Below, one piece after another: positions 4,997 through 8,197 of a stretch of 8,197 bases of DNA. Where the stretch lies: assembly GCF_002455975.1 (NCBI RefSeq), contig NZ_DKLM01000080.1:31180-39376 (forward strand). The letters run 5' to 3'. Source of the stretch: Clostridium sp. UBA6640 (GTDB taxonomy: Bacteria > Bacillota > Clostridia > Clostridiales > Clostridiaceae). The notes under the pieces were generated by a model. That model was given only the letters and a program-made list of their open reading frames with translations. It was not told where the DNA came from and did no database searches. The position numbers and the translations under genes are program-made. Positions within the stretch are counted from its first letter, which is position 1. Each line of letters starts with the position of its first letter.

Positions 4997-6187
4997 ATGA
5001 AAGAAAAATATTCTTCTATTATTAAAATTTTAATTTTAATTTTTATAATATTTATCATTTTTCCTACCTCTATTAAAGCTGATGCAGCTACTTATCAAAA
5101 TAAACTTCCAAAAAATTCTTTTATATTGAGCTTATACGCTAACCCCTCAACCTCCGAATGCAAAGCTTATAGAAATATGAATCATAAAAAATATAAGAAT
5201 CATGGAAGTCATAGGAATCACCATAAAAAATATATAAATAAAACTAAAAGAAAGATTGAATTATCTAAAACTATACTAATAATAATATTTATAGTTATAA
5301 TTACTATTCTTATATTTAAACTAATGAAATTTAATAAATTAAGACATCAAGCTAAGAAAGAAAAAATTAAGCTTGAGGAAGAGCTTAAATATAATCAACT
5401 AAAAAATCACTTTATGAATAATATTTCACATGAGTTTAGAACTCCATTAAATGTTATATCATCTGGAACTCAGTTATTGCAACTTTACTCTAAAAGCGAA
5501 GAAATTGCCTTAAATGACTTAAAGGTATCTGGCAGAATTTCTGACATACATCAAAATAGCTTACGATTATTAAGATTAATAAACAATATCTTAGATATCT
5601 CTGCTTTAGATGATAGTTCTTTAATATTAGACTTGCAAAATTATAATGTAGTTAATGTAATCGAGAACTTATGCACCTTCGCTAATGAGTATATAAAATT
5701 TAAAGAGATATCTATAATATTTGATACTGATAGTGAAGAATTGTTTGCTCTCATTGATTACAATAAATTTGAAAAAATAATATTGAATTTATTATCCAAT
5801 GCTATCAAATTTACACCTAATAAAATGAATGTTTTTGTGAATATAACTCATGATACAGACTGTATTTATATAAGTATTTCTGACAATGGAATAGGAATAT
5901 CTAAAGAGAATCAGACCTATATATTTGACAAATTTAGTCAAGTAGATACTTCTCTTTCTAGAAATGTAGAGGGCAGTGGACTTGGATTATTTTTGGTAAA
6001 GGGTCTTATAAACCTTCACGGAGGCACTATATCTTTAGCAAGTCAGTTAAATATGGGATCGACATTTACTATCTCCTTACCTATTAACAACTCAAAAGAA
6101 AATGCTATTTATACTATTGACGAGATTACTAAATCAAATATTCTAAATAGTATAAACATTGAATTTTCTGATATATATAATTTATAG
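4997..6187 (+). CDS. Orphan sensor histidine kinase with short His/Lys-rich external loop (hk2)
   Basis: A 396-aa membrane histidine kinase, paralogous to hk1 in its C-terminal two thirds. Helix 1 spans about residues 8-23, and the sequence after it (SIKADAATYQ) looks like a signal-peptide end. An external segment of about 60 residues includes a cluster of His and Lys at 63-86 and one Cys at 55. Helix 2 is at about 92-110. A charged coiled linker (113-137) joins HisKA with phospho-acceptor His145 (NNISHEFRTPLN), then HATPase_c with N-box Asn264/Asn268, G1 motif DNGIGIS (296-302) and G2 motif GSGLGLF (326-332). Unlike hk1 it keeps Thr149 four residues after the His. GGAGGTGG at 4982-4989 serves ATG 4997 (10 bases from GGAGG); ATG 4991 is the alternative but only 4 bases away. 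No PAS, HAMP or partner regulator is present. The input signal is unknown; metal or pH sensing by the His cluster is speculation. Confidence 0.9.
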   Translation: MKEKYSSIIKILILIFIIFIIFPTSIKADAATYQNKLPKNSFILSLYANPSTSECKAYRNMNHKKYKNHGSHRNHHKKYINKTKRKIELSKTILIIIFIVIITILIFKLMKFNKLRHQAKKEKIKLEEELKYNQLKNHFMNNISHEFRTPLNVISSGTQLLQLYSKSEEIALNDLKVSGRISDIHQNSLRLLRLINNILDISALDDSSLILDLQNYNVVNVIENLCTFANEYIKFKEISIIFDTDSEELFALIDYNKFEKIILNLLSNAIKFTPNKMNVFVNITHDTDCIYISISDNGIGISKENQTYIFDKFSQVDTSLSRNVEGSGLGLFLVKGLINLHGGTISLASQLNMGSTFTISLPINNSKENAIYTIDEITKSNILNSINIEFSDIYNL

Positions 6188-6213
6188 TATTGCTCTTATT
6201 TGAAAATTTTAAA

Positions 6214-6241
6214 ATCCCTATGCTAGTACTAGCATAGGGAT
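6214..6241. terminator. Perfect 28-bp palindrome, bidirectional terminator between hk2 and yidC
   Basis: The palindrome runs from ATCCCTATGCTAGT straight into its reverse complement with no central spacer. On the minus strand it is followed by TTTTAAAATTTT, and on the plus strand by CTCTTT. It lies 26 bases past the hk2 stop and only 4 bases past the stop of the convergent insertase gene. It fits a shared terminator, better for the minus-strand gene. Confidence 0.8.
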
Positions 6242-6245
6242 CTCT

Positions 6246-6887
6246 TTATATAGTGGCTTTATTTTTCATATATATTCTAAATATAATCTCTTCAATAACT
6301 GAAAAAATGCTGTTTGTAATAAAGTATATTATTAGGGCTACAGGCATTTTGAAAGATATTAAAAGACTAATAATTGCTGTGCTAATTATAGAAGCTTTAT
6401 TTATTGCTACCTTTGACGACAACTTAAAATATCCCACATAATTTAATAGTTGAGGCACTAGTGAAACTAAGGCATATACTATTGGTGCTATATAATAATT
6501 ATCTATTGATTTTATACTATATACCCATGGAATTATTATAGTACCTACCTCAATTGGCATAGATATTATAACCCTATGTAGTCCCATAATTATTGGAAGT
6601 TGAATTAAAGTTGTTAAACATCCTTTCATGCTTTTTGAAGCTTCCTTATAGTGTACTTGTAATTCTTTATCTAACTTTTCTTTATTATCCTTATATTTTT
6701 CCTTTAATCTACCAATATCTTCACTAAGCCTTCTTTGCTTCTCCATACTAACTTTCTGTTTTATAGACATTGGAAGTAATATAAGTTTAACTAATACAGT
6801 TATAATAATTATAGCTACACCAAAATCTCCTACTAAATTAAATATACAGTTTAATAAATCTGTTAATACATTATAAATAATACTCAT
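6246..6887 (-). CDS. yidC: Short YidC/Oxa1-family membrane protein insertase
   Basis: A 213-aa protein of the YidC/Oxa1/Alb3 family, which inserts and folds proteins in the cytoplasmic membrane. Helix 1 (about 22-40, VAIIIITVLVKLILLPM) is followed by a charged cytoplasmic helical hairpin (about 41-85, EKQRRLSEDIGRLKEKYKD). Then come CLTTLIQLPIIMGLHRVI (90-107), two further helices, and the typical last helix with MPVALIIYFITN (181-192). Lys34 occupies the place of the groove Arg of characterised YidC proteins. It is shorter than usual: no lipoprotein signal with a Cys at the N-terminus and no long basic tail. The ATG at 6887 has AGGAGTGA at 6892-6899; the in-frame ATG at 6914 has no ribosome site. 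It lies 42 bases after the 74-aa gene, so the two are probably one operon. It may be a specialised paralogue of a housekeeping YidC elsewhere, which is inference. Confidence 0.9.
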   Translation of the reverse strand: MSIIYNVLTDLLNCIFNLVGDFGVAIIIITVLVKLILLPMSIKQKVSMEKQRRLSEDIGRLKEKYKDNKEKLDKELQVHYKEASKSMKGCLTTLIQLPIIMGLHRVIISMPIEVGTIIIPWVYSIKSIDNYYIAPIVYALVSLVPQLLNYVGYFKLSSKVAINKASIISTAIISLLISFKMPVALIIYFITNSIFSVIEEIIFRIYMKNKATI

Positions 6888-6929
6888 AAAATCACTCCTA
6901 GTAATATATTTCATAAATATTATTTATAA

Positions 6930-7154
6930 TTAAAACTTGGTAACAAACCTCCATACACCATATTTCTCAAAGACCTCATAATGAATTATCCAAAGATTTT
7001 TACTATAGGATAGAATTTTGTTAGTTATAACATCAATAAAACTTTTAGATAATTCTTTTACTTGTCTTGTATATCCCTTTAAATATAGAAATATAGCTGT
7101 TATGGAGAGTACTAATAACATGAGCTGTAAAGCCCCTATATAATCTATGTTCAT
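6930..7154 (-). CDS. Small one-helix membrane protein, unknown function
   Basis: A 74-aa protein that I do not recognise. It has one clear hydrophobic helix at about residues 6-25 (IGALQLMLLVLSITAIFLYL). Then comes a basic stretch (KGYTRQVKELSKSF) and an aromatic-rich C-terminus with several Tyr, Trp and Phe residues (WIIHYEVFEKYGVWRF). This suggests a membrane-anchored cytoplasmic or surface-lying amphipathic tail. A strong ribosome site AAAGGAG lies 6 bases before the ATG, so it is very probably translated. The short YidC-type insertase follows 42 bases downstream, and the pair likely forms an operon. A role as client, partner or regulator of that insertase is suggested only by position. 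Confidence 0.8.
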   Translation of the reverse strand: MNIDYIGALQLMLLVLSITAIFLYLKGYTRQVKELSKSFIDVITNKILSYSKNLWIIHYEVFEKYGVWRFVTKF

Positions 7155-7204
7155 AGCTCTCTCCTTTAGTCCGTGTATACTATTATATTTTTTTATTTAT
7201 ATAC

Positions 7205-7210
7205 ATTATA
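7205..7210 (-). promoter_or_regulatory. Candidate -10 box for the small-protein/yidC operon
   Basis: TATAAT on the minus strand lies 50 bases upstream of the ATG at 7154. Seventeen bases further upstream is ATGAAT (7228-7233), only three of six to the -35 consensus. A second TATAAT at 7182-7187 is an alternative. In such AT-rich DNA either could be chance. Confidence 0.35.
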
Positions 7211-7242
7211 ATACTTTCTAAGTTATAATTCATTAATCTAAT

Positions 7243-7275
7243 ATAAAAAACCAACTACAAATATGTTGGCTTTTT
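7243..7275 (-). terminator. Intrinsic terminator of the Bax inhibitor-like gene
   Basis: On the minus strand CCAAC (7265-7269) pairs with GTTGG (7251-7255) around a 9-base loop. The stem extends through a G-T pair into A-T pairs, and a run of six Ts (7245-7250) follows. It lies about 30 bases after the stop of the 248-aa gene and separates it from the downstream small-protein operon. Confidence 0.8.
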
Positions 7276-7305
7276 AGAATATGCTTTAAAAAAATTATTA
7301 TGAAT

Positions 7306-8052
7306 TTAATCCCCATCTTTTATTTTTTCAAGCAATCCCAATACCTCTAGATACATCCAAACCAGAATAACCATTATTGATATTGCACTATACCACTCCA
7401 TATACTTTGGTGCACCACTTTCTGCTCCTCTGCATACAAAGTCAAAATCTATTAATAAGTTAGATGCTGCAATTGATATCACTACTACAGATAACAGTAT
7501 ACCCATAAGCCCATTTGTATGAATAAAAGGTATATTAACTCCAAATAGAGAAATTATAAATGTAATTAAATAACTTATTGCTATTCCAAAGGTAGCTATA
7601 AATACTCCCTTTATAAATTTTGAAGGCAATCTTTCTATCTCTTGATAAATAAGCAATACAGAAATTGCTATTGCTATACTTAATAATATGGAAGGCATAA
7701 CTATTCCTGGATAATATTTTTCAACTTGCAGCGATACACCAGCCAATAAAAATCCTTCTCCTATGGCATAGAAGGGAGCAACAAAAGAAGAAGTTTTAGG
7801 ACTTATGATTGTTACTATAGTAAGTGGCAACATCATTCCTACACCTAATAATGTAAGCCATATAGATGAACCTATATATTTACCACTCATTAAATACCAT
7901 GATATTGCACTAGATGCTATCATAACTAATAATAAAGCCAATGTCTTATTTCTTGCCCCTAAAACTGTCATTTGCTCCTCATAGGAATAATCTCCTACCT
8001 TTTCAAAGCCTGAGAATAAAAATCCATTAACCTTAGGAGACTTAATTCTCAT
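7306..8052 (-). CDS. Bax inhibitor-1/YccA family membrane protein
   Basis: A 248-aa integral membrane protein of the Bax inhibitor-1/YccA superfamily, closest by motif to the bacterial branch annotated as BaxI_1. A hydrophilic N-terminus (about 1-35, with MTVLGARNKTLAL) leads into seven or so helices. Recognisable family blocks are APFYAIGEGFLLAGVSLQ (92-109), YYPGIV (113-118), IPFIHTNG (174-181), LIDFDFVCRGAE (200-211) and GAPKYMEWYSAISI (213-226). The acidic residues in LIDFDF are conserved in the family; related bacterial proteins are pH-sensitive calcium leak channels, but that activity is not shown for this branch. GGAGG at 8062-8066 lies 9 bases before the ATG. The gene is monocistronic, with its own terminator. 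Upstream DNA to the window end holds no convincing promoter. Confidence 0.93.
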   Translation of the reverse strand: MRIKSPKVNGFLFSGFEKVGDYSYEEQMTVLGARNKTLALLLVMIASSAISWYLMSGKYIGSSIWLTLLGVGMMLPLTIVTIISPKTSSFVAPFYAIGEGFLLAGVSLQVEKYYPGIVMPSILLSIAIAISVLLIYQEIERLPSKFIKGVFIATFGIAISYLITFIISLFGVNIPFIHTNGLMGILLSVVVISIAASNLLIDFDFVCRGAESGAPKYMEWYSAISIMVILVWMYLEVLGLLEKIKDGD

Positions 8053-8066
8053 AATATTCTTCCTCC

Positions 8067-8197
8067 CTAGATAACTAATTACTATATTGACAATTTATCA
8101 TCGTAAAATTAGTAAATATATATAAAGAGATTAAAAATCAATTAAATTTTCTAGCTTTTTCTTATATCACAATAGTAATATAGGGATACAATGCGAA
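8067..8197. other. Upstream spacer at right edge of window
   Basis: AT-rich DNA upstream of the Bax inhibitor-like gene. A weak TTGATT (8136-8141) followed by T/A-rich sequence is the best promoter guess on the minus strand and is not convincing. No ORF is supported before the window ends. Confidence 0.35.

Noticed and set aside
6253..6441. 62-codon open frame on the plus strand
   Set aside because: It is antisense to the well-supported YidC-type gene and has no ribosome site; its hydrophobic look mirrors the membrane helices on the other strand.
6888..6914. Upstream ATG at 6914 for the YidC-type gene
   Set aside because: AGGAGTGA at 6892-6899 lies between this ATG and the better one at 6887; no ribosome site precedes 6914.
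8078..8083. TTGACA on the plus strand as a promoter
   Set aside because: No acceptable -10 box lies 16-18 bases downstream and no plus-strand gene follows within the window.
1..8197. Defence island, CRISPR array or prophage
   Set aside because: No regularly spaced repeats, cas-like, nuclease, integrase, transposase or structural phage genes were seen; the genes are signalling, transport and membrane functions.

Overview
The window is strongly AT-rich DNA from a low-GC Gram-positive bacterium. The best fit is a Clostridium-like Firmicute. The reasons are the very strong AT bias in both coding and spacer DNA, purine-rich Shine-Dalgarno sites of the GGAGG type before most genes, a T-box riboswitch, a lysine-rich short YidC/Oxa1 protein, and orphan membrane histidine kinases of a style common in clostridia. 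The species cannot be named from the sequence alone. No phage, insertion sequence with transposase, CRISPR array, tRNA or rRNA was seen.

Layout from left to right. Positions 1-567 are non-coding and hold a palindromic, MITE-like repeat (185-358) lying inside a 15-bp direct repeat. Histidine kinase 1 (hk1, 613-2601, +) has a periplasmic-binding-protein-like sensor domain outside the membrane and ends at a strong hairpin terminator (2698-2731). On the opposite strand is brnQ (2746-4074), a branched-chain amino acid transporter. It is transcribed from a near-consensus promoter (4689-4717) through a T-box leader (4384-4682) whose specifier reads as isoleucine. Between the T-box terminator and brnQ is about 240 nt of dyad-rich leader. 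It is followed by a 35-codon upstream ORF with its own Shine-Dalgarno site, which overlaps the brnQ start in another frame. Histidine kinase 2 (hk2, 4997-6187, +) is a smaller paralogue of hk1 with a short His/Lys-rich external loop. A 28-bp perfect palindrome (6214-6241) separates it from a convergent two-gene minus-strand operon: a 74-aa one-helix membrane protein (6930-7154) followed by a short YidC/Oxa1-type insertase (6246-6887). The last gene (7306-8052, -) is a Bax inhibitor-1/YccA-type multi-pass membrane protein with its own terminator.

How the genes may work together. All six main genes encode membrane proteins. The two kinases share a catalytic core, a C-terminal tail motif and a 13-bp promoter block, and neither has a response regulator nearby. 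They look like duplicated orphan kinases reporting to a regulator elsewhere; Spo0A is the obvious clostridial candidate, but that is inference. The brnQ unit is a separate amino-acid-supply module governed by uncharged tRNA. Its position between the kinases may only reflect insertion or rearrangement. The observations most worth following up are the alanine at the phosphatase position of hk1, the shared kinase tail, the uORF overlapping brnQ, and the small-protein/short-YidC pair.
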